Positions 15,983 through 23,996 of a stretch of DNA of 64,000 nt are shown in pieces (positions within the stretch are counted from its first letter, which is position 1; each line of letters starts with the position of its first letter). The stretch is from the NCBI RefSeq assembly GCF_003987145.1, contig NZ_PIPL01000001.1, positions 930,001 to 994,000 on the forward strand, read 5' to 3'. Origin of the DNA: Aliidiomarina minuta. Its GTDB lineage: Bacteria > Pseudomonadota > Gammaproteobacteria > Enterobacterales > Alteromonadaceae. Position numbers and translations under genes: made by a program. The notes below the pieces were generated by a model. It was not told the DNA's origin and ran no database searches. It saw only the letters and a list, made by a program, of their open reading frames with translations.

Positions 15983-16849
15983 CTATCGTAAATCAGCAGG
16001 TTGAATATAGACAGACTCAATGAGCTGATAGCTTACTGGGTCATAGTCCTTAAACTCATCTGCACCATTTACGCCGTTGTGGGTATGATGGTCGATGTTG
16101 TAGTTGGCATTGAAGTACACTTGCGACAACTCAGCCCAGAACTCATCAGCGTTACTGCGCGCAAATGCCTCCTGACCGTTACCTTTAATCCACAAGTCAG
16201 TACCGAGTACCTCTTCATGACGACGACGTACTTCATCGCGCTGGTAGTCTTCCATATACACATTCATGACGATGTGAGCCATTTCATGTAGACATGTGTT
16301 CTCGCCAGTATCTTGTCCACGCTGATACGGATCGTTAGGCAAGGCTAGGATATTACGCTCTGAACACGTGGCTGTGGGGTTATCACGAAAGCCTGCTACA
16401 CCACCACCAGCACAGTAGTTATCCAGGTGATGCCACTCTTCGAAGTATGGGATATCACACAGATCTTCATTGCGGCCATAAACGCTATAGAACGTACCGA
16501 AGTCGCGTAAGCGATCTACCATGTCTGGACGATACTGCACCATGGTGTCGATCATGTCTCCGAGTTCCTGTAAGGCTTCCCATGAGACGTTTTCACTACC
16601 AGTGATGTAGATACTCTCACCTAGGTAAGCACGCTCTAACATGTCGGTATAAGGCGAATATGCAAAGTCATCGACATCTGCAGTCAATACACAGCCAGAA
16701 CAATCCGCTGGCGGCTGACCATCATCAGGGTCGGTGATCGGTGGAGTCGTACCACCTGTATCTGTAGAGCTGTCATCGTCACTACCGCCCCCGCAACCTA
16801 TCATTAAAAAGAGAACAGCAAGACCAGAACTTACATTTCTAAAAGTCAT
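15983..16849 (-). CDS. Secreted lipoprotein with HExxH zinc-protease motif
   Basis: 288 aa from ATG 16849 (GGAGG seven bases upstream). MIGCGGGSDD is the lipobox followed by an Asp/Thr/Pro linker. The C-terminal half has HEMAHIVMNVY (HExxH) and, about 45 residues later, NADEFWAELSQVYF, which could supply the third ligand Glu. The spacing resembles the anthrax-lethal-factor-like metalloprotease fold. Four or more Cys in the N-terminal half suggest disulfides. Being lipidated and exported, it would act at the envelope. A proteolytic role is inferred, and its purpose in the island is unknown. Confidence 0.6.
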   Translation of the reverse strand: MTFRNVSSGLAVLFLMIGCGGGSDDDSSTDTGGTTPPITDPDDGQPPADCSGCVLTADVDDFAYSPYTDMLERAYLGESIYITGSENVSWEALQELGDMIDTMVQYRPDMVDRLRDFGTFYSVYGRNEDLCDIPYFEEWHHLDNYCAGGGVAGFRDNPTATCSERNILALPNDPYQRGQDTGENTCLHEMAHIVMNVYMEDYQRDEVRRRHEEVLGTDLWIKGNGQEAFARSNADEFWAELSQVYFNANYNIDHHTHNGVNGADEFKDYDPVSYQLIESVYIQPADLR

Positions 16850-17004
16850 ATTTGACCTCCATGTCATTGAAATAAATTGATTTACTATTGAGCTATCGCC
16901 AAGCCACGACATACCTTTAGCAAAATCAAAAAATAAGGCTTTTTATCCATGATGTAGGTTTGAAGTTAGCTGGGATAGCGTCAACTACCCCAGCCCTTCA
17001 TCAT

Positions 17005-17487
17005 CTACAGTAAACCGCGTTCTGCAAAAGACACGCAGGTCTCTCCCACTACGATGTGGTCAAGTACTGGCACGTCAATTACCTCCAGGCAGCTTTTAAT
17101 CTTCTCAGTGATGCGCATATCAGCCTGTGATGGCTCTGGTATACCTGATGGGTGATTGTGCGTCAGTATGACGGCTGCTGCGTTGGCCTGAATCACCGCT
17201 TTAACAATCTCTCGCGGATACACAGCGGCAGCGTTGATAGTGCCCTGAAAAAGCTCCTGGAACTCAATCAAGCGATGCTGACTGTCCAGCAACATGATTC
17301 CAAACACTTCACGATCATAGTTTGAAAGCTTCAGCTGCAGGTACTCCTTAGTTAAAGTTGGACTGGTAAACGGCTCACTCTGCCTGGCGTACCGCTGAGC
17401 GATTATCTCAGACGCTTTCTGTAACACCTCTCGGGCCGTCATAGGCTCATTGCAAACATAGGCTTCTCTATCATTGGTTGTGTGCAT
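17005..17487 (-). CDS. radC: RadC-like JAB-domain protein
   Basis: 160 aa. The JAMM metal-binding motif is intact: a Glu in the first strand region, then ILTHNHPSGIPEPSQAD (H-x-H-P-x-G ... S-x-x-D) at about residues 110-125, and the closing VLDHIVVGE. It lacks the N-terminal helix-hairpin-helix of chromosomal RadC, so it is the short, mobile-element type (YeeS-like). AAGGAG lies before the ATG. It diverges from the alpA-type gene at 17609 across a shared control region. Function is unproven despite the DNA-repair name. Confidence 0.85.
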   Translation of the reverse strand: MHTTNDREAYVCNEPMTAREVLQKASEIIAQRYARQSEPFTSPTLTKEYLQLKLSNYDREVFGIMLLDSQHRLIEFQELFQGTINAAAVYPREIVKAVIQANAAAVILTHNHPSGIPEPSQADMRITEKIKSCLEVIDVPVLDHIVVGETCVSFAERGLL

Positions 17488-17510
17488 GTTGCGCTCCTTA
17501 TTAATAGCTA

Positions 17511-17551
17511 ATGCACATCCGTGATATAGGCCTCAGTTTTTTTGGAATCGA
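17511..17551. promoter_or_regulatory. Duplicated control block, copy 1 (radC/alpA)
   Basis: Reads ATGCACATCCGTGATATAGG near 17511, then a T/A-rich gap and TTGGAATCGA. The same order occurs at 23269-23309 between the defective RadC and the second AlpA. Conservation in two divergent promoters suggests an operator, perhaps for AlpA-type proteins or the host LexA/phase regulators. Confidence 0.5.
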
Positions 17552-17608
17552 CTCCTAGCATCATTCTCTACGGGCTAGCACAATGCTTTGAGCATAGGAG
17601 CTCGTAAA

Positions 17609-17806
17609 ATGAAATTAATGAAAATTAAAGAAGTAATGAACGTCACGACACTAGCTCGTGCCACCATTTACAAGTACATGGATTTAGGGCGCTTTCCCAA
17701 GCCTGTGCCGCTTGGTGGTCGAGCAGTTGCCTGGGTTGCTGATGAGATTGAAGACTGGATTGCACAGCGTGTAACTGAGCGCGATAACGAGATAGCAAAG
17801 TCATGA
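17609..17806 (+). CDS. AlpA-family excisionase/transcription regulator, copy 1
   Basis: 65 aa from ATG 17609 (AGGAG upstream). Single winged-helix/MerR-like DNA-binding domain: MKIKEVMNVT, ATIYKYMDLGRFPKP, VAWVADEIEDWIAQR. AlpA-type proteins control integrase expression or directionality in P4-like islands. It diverges from radC and heads the stretch of small genes that leads to the ATPase-protease pair. Confidence 0.85.
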   Translation: MKLMKIKEVMNVTTLARATIYKYMDLGRFPKPVPLGGRAVAWVADEIEDWIAQRVTERDNEIAKS

Positions 17807-17958
17807 AACTTAGAACGTCTCAAACCTTCCAACCTCAAGTATTTCGGTGCTAAAGTAAGCAAGACAAAACCCACCAAGGCTCTACCTGCTTGGATACCCT
17901 CAAACCGGTGGGTTACTTTCATTTTTCTCAATGTCGCCAGTTCATGAGGGAAAGCATT

Positions 17959-18081
17959 ATGCGTTCATCGAATCGGACCAAATACCCTGTCCATCCGGCA
18001 AAGAAAGCTGGAATGGCTAAGCTAGTCAAAGCTTATAAAAAAGCCAAAGCTGAGAATACGTTAGAAACAATCAACGTCTAA
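17959..18081 (+). CDS. Small basic protein, unknown
   Basis: 40 aa, Lys-rich (PVHPAKKAGMAKLVKAYKKA). GAGGGAAAG lies just upstream of ATG 17959; an in-frame ATG at 17944 is an alternative. The composition could suit nucleic-acid binding. Same strand as its neighbours, with clear gaps between. Confidence 0.4.
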   Translation: MRSSNRTKYPVHPAKKAGMAKLVKAYKKAKAENTLETINV

Positions 18082-18133
18082 CCTTCTGCGCAGATGAAGT
18101 GCTCGTATTGCCCATCGATATCAGGAACCATGT

Positions 18134-18307
18134 ATGGTCAACAAGTTAAGCAAGTACGGGGTAACAAAGCCGGTTGTCCGCCCTTACATCAAGGCGACTA
18201 AAGAGCTAAACCTGGAAACTCCGGAGGGCCGTGAGCTTGTTTTGTCCGAAGCTAAAAATCAGCTTCGTATTCATCAGAAGACATTTGATCGCCTTGCATC
18301 AATGTAA
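18134..18307 (+). CDS. Small protein, unknown
   Basis: 57 aa (begins MVNKLSKYGVTKPVVRPY, ends TFDRLASM). AGGAA lies seven bases before ATG 18134. The helix-rich, charged composition is coding-like. It sits in line with the other small island genes on the plus strand. No family recognised. Confidence 0.5.
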   Translation: MVNKLSKYGVTKPVVRPYIKATKELNLETPEGRELVLSEAKNQLRIHQKTFDRLASM

Positions 18308-18364
18308 ATATGTTAACTTAGCGTTATTAGCCTCTATGGTTACCGGGAATCGGAGGTCCGATCT

Positions 18365-18526
18365 ATGATTAGTCAACTAAAGCTAAACGACAGTCAAATC
18401 TTCGAGAAGCGCCTTCTTGAGAAAGAAAAGCTGCGCGTGGCTAATTACCAAGCCGCCCTTAAAGCGCCGAGTATGTCGCCACCGAATAAAGAGCGAGCTC
18501 TACGAACTCGCTTTGGTTTCCAATAG
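18365..18526 (+). CDS. Small protein, unknown
   Basis: 53 aa (MISQLKLNDSQIFEKRLLEK ... TRFGFQ). A strong GGAGG lies eight bases before ATG 18365. Charged helix followed by a Pro-rich turn and basic tail. It is the last small gene before the AAA+ ATPase gene and may be an accessory or control peptide for that module; this is inference from position. Confidence 0.5.
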   Translation: MISQLKLNDSQIFEKRLLEKEKLRVANYQAALKAPSMSPPNKERALRTRFGFQ

Positions 18527-18638
18527 CGCCAATCACAATCCCTCCCCCGTCGACTTTAACTTCAAATAAAAGCTGACTGGTGTAGAATCCGCATGCTATA
18601 CATAGTTAACACACGCTTTCAGTTTAAAAGGTTCAGTA

Positions 18639-19622
18639 ATGGCCAGTTCAGCACAGCTTAAAGCTTTGATGCACGCGCACGTTTCAGGCGACCCTGAGCG
18701 CTTCCGCTCGGTTGCGCTGCAAGTAGCTGCGCACGAAGCGAAAATTGGCCACTTCAAACTTGCTGAAGAACTACGAGAGCTAGCCAATAAAGCTAAAAAT
18801 CAAAAACAAGTTGTTCCGATATCTAAAGGGCAAACTGATTCATCGGGGCTTCTGCATGCCTCTAGTCCGTCTACGAAGCTCAGTGATCTGGTGCTTGAAA
18901 AAGAATCCAGAGCGCAACTTGACCGGGTTATGAAAGAGGTGAAACACCTTAATGAGCTGCGTTCACACGGCTTAAACCCCAGACGGAAATTGCTACTAGT
19001 TGGCCCGCCTGGCACTGGGAAGACCTACACAGCGTCGGCGCTAGCGGGGGAGTTAGGCTACCCTCTCTTTGAAGTCCGGCTAGATGCCGTAATTACCAAG
19101 TTTATGGGTGAGACCTCGCTTAAGCTGAGACAAATCTTTGATTCAATAGAAAGTGTTCGCGGTGTTTACTTTTTTGACGAATTTGACGCCCTTGGCGCGG
19201 ACCGTGCTTCGGGTAATGACGTAGGTGAAGCAAGAAGAGTACTCAACAGCTTACTGACGATGATTGAGCAAGATAACTCCACGAGCTTAATCGTCTGTGC
19301 TACAAACTACAGTGAACTTTTGGACCGAGCACTGTTCAGACGCTTCGATGAGGTTGTGAACTACAACCTCCCTTCCGTTGAGAGCATCAAGACACTGATG
19401 GTACGCCGGTTACAGCCTTATGCACCAGCTCGGCTAGCTTGGACTAGTTATGCGAAACGAGCGCAGGGCTTGAGTTCGGCAGACGTCAAAGTTATCGCTG
19501 ATGATGTCATCAAAGAGGTTCTTTTGTCAGGAACCAAAAAGTTCAAATCCGAATGGCTGACTAAAGCGATTAAAGAGCGTCAGCAGATTACCCAGAGGCC
19601 ACCCCAAAATAATAATAGGTAA
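18639..19622 (+). CDS. AAA+ ATPase partnered with a subtilisin-like protease
   Basis: 327 aa. An N-terminal helical region of about 60 residues (possible oligomer or partner contact) precedes a single AAA+ module. Walker A is GPPGTGKT (about residue 125), Walker B is VYFFDEFDALG, sensor/arginine-finger region is DRALFRRFDEV, and a sensor-2-type helical lid follows. It belongs to the COG0464-type, spastin/SpoVK-like AAA group. The stop is 5 bp before the protease start, so both are made together. The pairing suggests the ATPase unfolds, senses or gates substrates for the protease. It could be an anti-phage or conflict module; the role is not shown. Confidence 0.85.
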   Translation: MASSAQLKALMHAHVSGDPERFRSVALQVAAHEAKIGHFKLAEELRELANKAKNQKQVVPISKGQTDSSGLLHASSPSTKLSDLVLEKESRAQLDRVMKEVKHLNELRSHGLNPRRKLLLVGPPGTGKTYTASALAGELGYPLFEVRLDAVITKFMGETSLKLRQIFDSIESVRGVYFFDEFDALGADRASGNDVGEARRVLNSLLTMIEQDNSTSLIVCATNYSELLDRALFRRFDEVVNYNLPSVESIKTLMVRRLQPYAPARLAWTSYAKRAQGLSSADVKVIADDVIKEVLLSGTKKFKSEWLTKAIKERQQITQRPPQNNNR

Positions 19623-19627
19623 AGTTT

Positions 19628-22090
19628 ATGGCAAACAAGGACGGTAAGCCCCACTTTCACATTGAAAACGCTGGAACAAGCCATGAATTCCGTAAGGCTT
19701 CCAGCCCAATTTACAAAGCACGTCCCACTCTTAATCCAAACGCACATGGTGCTCAACTTCTTGGGCACTTCGGTGGATTGATTCAAGCTCAAGAACATAT
19801 CTCTCAGTTGCAGCCTCCGGCAGATATCGACCGAGTAGGCTTGCAAGTAACATTTGAGAGCTTCGAAGGTTTTGAACTTGTATTCGATGGCTTGTCCTCT
19901 GAGCATCAAGGCATTGAACTTTTAAATATTCAAATTAAACACAACACTTACTTCGCAACGGTCTTCATACCTGAGGGGAAGCTAGTTGTGTTCCAGCGAA
20001 AGCTCGAACAGTATGTTGAGACGAGTTCCAACGACAAACCTGCGAATAAAAATCTCATTGAGAGTATCGCCAACTTTTATCAAGCAACCCTTGAGTCACT
20101 CTGGACTGATGCCCCTGACTTGTTGCCATCTCATAAGCAGCAGGTCACATCGTGGGAAGTTTGGCTGCCGAGAGGTAATGGCCAAGCTGAGGTTGATTTT
20201 GAACGCCTAGCGCAGAGTCTTGAAATTCCGGTCGCTTCACGCAAGCTCGTATTCAGGGAGCGAGTGGTCCGATACATCGACGCTTCAACAGATCAACTCA
20301 CCTCTAGCGTCCACTTACTAAACACGGTTGCAGAACTCAGGAAGCCTAAAGAAACAGCTGAGTTCTTTGATCATTTAACTATCGAAGAGCAACGAGATTG
20401 GTCCAGCGAGTTGCTAGAGCGCTTGAGTTATAAGCTTGAGGATGAAAATCCAACCGTAACCATAATCGATACTGGCGTGAATATCGGTCATCCATTACTA
20501 GCTCCCTTTTCAAGCCAGCAAAAGATATTTACTGTCAATGATGCTTTTGGCACAGCGGATGTCGAGGGACACGGCACTAATATGGCGGGCATTGCTCTCT
20601 GGGGCGATTTAAAAACCGCGTTAGAATCACAAGAGCCGGTGACCATAAGTCACAACCTCGAGTCAGTAAAAATAATCAACCAAGATGGTGATAACGAAGA
20701 CCAGGCTTATGGTGCAATTACGATCGAGGCAACAATCTTACCAGAGATGATTGCTCCACTAACTAACCGTATTTATACGCTCGCCGTGTGCGCCACTGAT
20801 ACCCGAGATATGGGCCGACCATCGGCTTGGTCAGCTGCTATTGACGAGCTCTGTTTTAACAGAATTGGTGAGCAGGATCCAAAGCGCCTGTTCATCGTTG
20901 CTGCCGGTAACTCTAAAAAACAGCCCGCAGATTACGGGGCGTATCCAGCTTATCTCGACTCTCATCAAATTCACGACCCTGGCCAATCGTGGAACGCGCT
21001 TACCGTCGGCGCGTACACAGAAAAGGTAACTATTGCAGAGCATGGTTACACTGCCCCGGTTGCTGATGTTGGTGAAATTTCCCCCTACTCCTCGACATCT
21101 ACCGAGTGGGATGGCAGAAAGCCAATTAAACCCGATGTCGTTTTTGAAGGTGGGAATGTGGGCCTAGAACCGACTGGTGGCTATAGCCTACCTTCGTTAT
21201 CCCTTTTGACCACTGATCACAGTATTCAGGAACGGCTTTTCACCACGTTTTGTGCAACAAGTGCGGCAACCGCTCTTGCAGCCAACTTCTCAGCTAAGGT
21301 ATTTGCTCGGTATCCCAATTTGCGACCGGAAACAGTCCGTGCACTTGTTATTCACTCTGCAAGTTGGACAGACGCCATGTATGCACAATTTGCTCCCGCT
21401 GGCACCGAAAAACAAAAATCAGCTAAGCTAATAAAGCGTGTTGGACACGGAGTACCAGACATTGAAAAAGCACTGGACAGCGCCAGCCAAAGAGCATCGG
21501 TAATTTTTGAAGACTCTATAAAACCTTTCAAAAAATATCAGAGCGTCAAATTTAACGAGCTGAGATTACATGATCTTCCTTGGCCAACAGAACTACTTCA
21601 AGGGCTTGGTAATACGGATGTAAAGTTGACTGTCACCTTGTCTTACTTTATTGAACCTAACCCGTCGAATCGTGCGTTTTCCAACAAATATTCATATCAG
21701 AGCCATAACTTGGGGTTTGAGCTTAAACGCTCTTTGGAGTCAAATGAACAGCTGTTGCAGAGAATTAGCACTGGTGATCGACCTGATGACTTTGAAGCCC
21801 AGGATGATTCAGGACAGTGGCGCATAGGTCCTAAAGCGAGAGCCCATGGATCCGTTTCAAAAGATGTTTGGGAAGGTACAGCAGTAGACTTAGCATCCAT
21901 GGATAAGTTAGTTGTCGTTCCAGGCAATGGCTGGTGGAAAACACGCACGTCGTTCAAACTGCATGACGAAGAGGTGAGATACTCACTTGTACTAACCATA
22001 GAAACGCCTGCCAGCGATGTTGATCTATACTCAGCGATTGAAACTGTAATTCAATCTCAGGTTGCGACCCAAGTCGGCATCAATACCTAG
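19628..22090 (+). CDS. S8 (subtilisin-like) serine protease, large two-part protein
   Basis: 820 aa, no signal peptide, so cytoplasmic. Residues 1-270 are an uncharacterised N-domain. The subtilase domain follows with its triad intact: Asp in VTIIDTGVNIGHP (about 280), His in EGHGTNMAGIA (about 315), oxyanion Asn in IVAAGNSKK, Ser in CATSAATALAANF (about 545). A C-terminal beta-rich domain of about 200 residues completes it. The subtilase domain carries an insertion between His and Asn. An active intracellular protease under control of the upstream AAA+ protein is the simplest reading. A 51-bp piece of this gene is found again at 5542-5592. Confidence 0.88.
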   Translation: MANKDGKPHFHIENAGTSHEFRKASSPIYKARPTLNPNAHGAQLLGHFGGLIQAQEHISQLQPPADIDRVGLQVTFESFEGFELVFDGLSSEHQGIELLNIQIKHNTYFATVFIPEGKLVVFQRKLEQYVETSSNDKPANKNLIESIANFYQATLESLWTDAPDLLPSHKQQVTSWEVWLPRGNGQAEVDFERLAQSLEIPVASRKLVFRERVVRYIDASTDQLTSSVHLLNTVAELRKPKETAEFFDHLTIEEQRDWSSELLERLSYKLEDENPTVTIIDTGVNIGHPLLAPFSSQQKIFTVNDAFGTADVEGHGTNMAGIALWGDLKTALESQEPVTISHNLESVKIINQDGDNEDQAYGAITIEATILPEMIAPLTNRIYTLAVCATDTRDMGRPSAWSAAIDELCFNRIGEQDPKRLFIVAAGNSKKQPADYGAYPAYLDSHQIHDPGQSWNALTVGAYTEKVTIAEHGYTAPVADVGEISPYSSTSTEWDGRKPIKPDVVFEGGNVGLEPTGGYSLPSLSLLTTDHSIQERLFTTFCATSAATALAANFSAKVFARYPNLRPETVRALVIHSASWTDAMYAQFAPAGTEKQKSAKLIKRVGHGVPDIEKALDSASQRASVIFEDSIKPFKKYQSVKFNELRLHDLPWPTELLQGLGNTDVKLTVTLSYFIEPNPSNRAFSNKYSYQSHNLGFELKRSLESNEQLLQRISTGDRPDDFEAQDDSGQWRIGPKARAHGSVSKDVWEGTAVDLASMDKLVVVPGNGWWKTRTSFKLHDEEVRYSLVLTIETPASDVDLYSAIETVIQSQVATQVGINT

Positions 22091-22102
22091 CTAGCGCAAA
22101 AA

Positions 22103-22130
22103 ATAAGCGTGCCCACCGGCACGCTTATGC
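22103..22130. terminator. Bidirectional terminator between protease and recombinase genes
   Basis: ATAAGCGTGCC and GGCACGCTTAT form an 11-bp stem with a CACC loop, with A-rich and T-rich flanks. It separates the convergent subtilase and recombinase genes. Confidence 0.7.
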
Positions 22131-22132
22131 TT

Positions 22133-22693
22133 TTAAAGCTCCAACTCCACAAAGTCCCGGTCCACGTCATCCTGAGTAATGCCAATGTAACGCAACGTCA
22201 CGGCTTCCGACCCATGACGTAGCATCTTCATCACTCTGGCGATGTCTCGGGTGTTCTTGTAAAGGTGGTAGCCCCTGGTTTTGCGCATTGAGTGGGTACC
22301 GAGTGCCAGCCCTACTTCTTCGCCAATGGATGAAATGGCTCTGGACACGTAGCGGCGACTCAGTGGCTTGGGGCCTTTGTTCAAAGACCAGCGGTTGCGA
22401 TAGGACTGAAACAAATAAACATGGTCCGGGTTTTCTGCTCGAATACGGTCTATTACCACCCTCGCCTTCTCGTTCAACTTAATTGTCGCCAGCTTACCAG
22501 TTTTGCCTTCTCGCAACGTTAGGCGGTCACTGTTGATGTCGCTGAACTTGATAGAAAGCAGATCCGATATTCGTAACGCCAGGTTAAGCCCCACATTCCA
22601 GATATCTGCCATTTGCTGGCCGTAAGTGCGCTGCAGTAAGTGTCCGACGAGTTTTACCGCATCAAGGTCTTTCACTGCTTGTACTTCACACAT
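22133..22693 (-). CDS. Compact tyrosine recombinase (FimB-sized)
   Basis: 186 aa, catalytic domain only. All active-site residues are visible: Arg in LALRISDLL, Lys in GKTGK, H-x-x-R in THSMRKTRG, His in RHGSE, Tyr in RYIGI. No N-terminal core-binding or arm-binding domain, like FimB/FimE and some Vibrio island recombinases. It is the element's second recombinase and sits mid-island, so it may resolve, invert or excise an internal segment. Its sites are not identified. ATG 22693 has GAGGAA upstream. Confidence 0.85.
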   Translation of the reverse strand: MCEVQAVKDLDAVKLVGHLLQRTYGQQMADIWNVGLNLALRISDLLSIKFSDINSDRLTLREGKTGKLATIKLNEKARVVIDRIRAENPDHVYLFQSYRNRWSLNKGPKPLSRRYVSRAISSIGEEVGLALGTHSMRKTRGYHLYKNTRDIARVMKMLRHGSEAVTLRYIGITQDDVDRDFVELEL

Positions 22694-22812
22694 GCTAAGT
22701 TCCTCTTTTCTGAAATAACATCAAAACGGGAACTTCAAAGCCCCTTTTGCTCATTGGCTCCCGTTTTTAAAGGCTTGCAGTGTTCCCAAAATACCAATTT
22801 GGGAACTTAAGC

Positions 22813-23235
22813 CTATTTGCTCTCCAACAAGGCTCTGTTTAGCAGCCTCACATCGATTTCAGTCAATGCCTGATGAATGCCCCGGATGACATCTCTGTAA
22901 TCCGCTGGGTTATCCACTACCAAGCCAGGTGACTCATACGTCATCACTGCGCCACTTGCGCCTGCTGACCTAACTACTTCCTGTACTGCATGCTTACTCA
23001 CATACCCTGCTCTCACTTCACCGGCTTTGAACCGATGCACGTCGATCACGCTTCCCTGTTCATCCAGAAGCAGTAATCCAAAATCGCCGGTAGGTATCGG
23101 CTCTCTGACTTCAGGGTCGTGCTCCTTCCTTACCGAAGTAGTCACTTTTGGTAAAATCGCTGCGACGACCAGCGCGACTTCTGCTGCCACCAACGACCAC
23201 TTCAAAACATCCCGATTATTAAAAATGCTGTGCAT
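22813..23235 (-). CDS. Metal-ligand-free RadC-like paralogue with a membrane helix
   Basis: 140 aa from ATG 23235 (AAGGAG upstream). Aligned to the intact RadC at 17005: GLLLLDEQGSVIDVHRF against GIMLLDSQHRLIEFQEL, and VMTYESPGLVVDNPADYRDV against ILTHNHPSGIPEPSQADMRI. The two histidines and Ser of the JAMM motif are replaced; one Asp remains. An N-terminal helix (WSLVAAEVALVVAAILPKV) is membrane-like. It is thus likely a catalytically dead, tethered JAB protein, perhaps a binding or decoy version. It diverges from an AlpA gene just as the intact RadC does. Confidence 0.75.
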   Translation of the reverse strand: MHSIFNNRDVLKWSLVAAEVALVVAAILPKVTTSVRKEHDPEVREPIPTGDFGLLLLDEQGSVIDVHRFKAGEVRAGYVSKHAVQEVVRSAGASGAVMTYESPGLVVDNPADYRDVIRGIHQALTEIDVRLLNRALLESK

Positions 23236-23268
23236 AGCTTGTCTCCTTTTAGGTTGGTCAATACGCGT

Positions 23269-23309
23269 ATGCACATCAGTGATATAGGCCTGAAAAGTTT
23301 TGGAATCGA
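23269..23309. promoter_or_regulatory. Duplicated control block, copy 2 (dead RadC/AlpA)
   Basis: ATGCACATCAGTGATATAGG, then a gap and TTGGAATCGA, matches the block at 17511-17551 in the same place between a RadC-type and an AlpA-type gene. The whole divergent module was therefore duplicated, not just the genes. Confidence 0.5.
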
Positions 23310-23366
23310 AGCATCCAGTTATTCTTTACAGGCTTGGCGAATCCTCTGACACAGAGGAGATCAATC

Positions 23367-23561
23367 ATGAAATTCATTCGCTTACGTACCGTTCTTGAGA
23401 TGACAGCTTTAAGCAGCACGACCCTTTATCGCCTGATTGAAACAGGCAAGTTTCCGCAGAACGTAGCCCTTGGTGAGCGATGCGTAGCCTGGGTGGAAGA
23501 GGAAGTTGAAGACTGGCTGGCGCAGCGTATTGCTGAGCGTGATGGAGGTGGGACGAACTAA
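23367..23561 (+). CDS. AlpA-family regulator, copy 2
   Basis: 64 aa from ATG 23367 (GAGGAG upstream). MKFIRLRTVLEMT, TTLYRLIETGKFPQN, VAWVEEEVEDWLAQRIAERD parallel copy 1 closely. It is divergent from the defective RadC gene. Three AlpA-type genes in one island suggest layered control of excision or cargo expression. Confidence 0.82.
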   Translation: MKFIRLRTVLEMTALSSTTLYRLIETGKFPQNVALGERCVAWVEEEVEDWLAQRIAERDGGGTN

Positions 23562-23723
23562 AACTTAAATTTGCTCGCTAGCCTTTGTAATTGCTAAGGC
23601 ATGCAAGAATCTTAGCGACAGCCATTAGGCTAGCAACAACTGCAAACTCCCTTCTTGAACAAAGGCCGCAACCATAGCGGCCCACTGAAACCAACCCAAC
23701 GAAACCACTTAGGAGCAACGAGC

Positions 23724-23906
23724 ATGCAATTCATTACCCTGAAAGAAGTCCTGGAACGAACCGCCCTGACACGAACGACCATGTATCGACTGATGATCGC
23801 TGGCAAGTTCCCAGAGAAGGTATCCCTCGGGGGCACAGCGGTCGCTTGGGACAAGTATGAAGTTGAGATGTGGATGGAGCAGCGGATGACTGAACGTACT
23901 GCTTAG
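23724..23906 (+). CDS. AlpA-family regulator, copy 3
   Basis: 60 aa from ATG 23724 (AGGAG eight bases upstream). MQFITLKEVLERTALTR, TTMYRLMIAGKFPEK, VAWDKYEVEMWMEQR keep the AlpA helix-turn-helix and wing. Unlike copies 1 and 2 it has no divergent RadC partner and lacks the shared control block. Confidence 0.8.
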   Translation: MQFITLKEVLERTALTRTTMYRLMIAGKFPEKVSLGGTAVAWDKYEVEMWMEQRMTERTA

Positions 23907-23996
23907 ATGAAAATGCTCGTGCCTTCTAATTGATTTTACGCCCTAAGCCCCAATGTCTTAGTTGAAAAAACATTCAACGAAAAATAGGGGCAAATG

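Noticed and set aside
19580..19909. 109-codon minus-strand frame resembling the downstream part of mgtC antisense
   Set aside because: It is the antisense of the protease gene; the similarity to the mgtC region is due to the 51-bp shared scar.
22723..22806. FimB-type invertible promoter switch
   Set aside because: There are short inverted repeats (AAAACGGGA/TCCCGTTTT and GTTCCCAAA/TTTGGGAAC), but spacings of 7 and 27 bp are too small for an invertible promoter.
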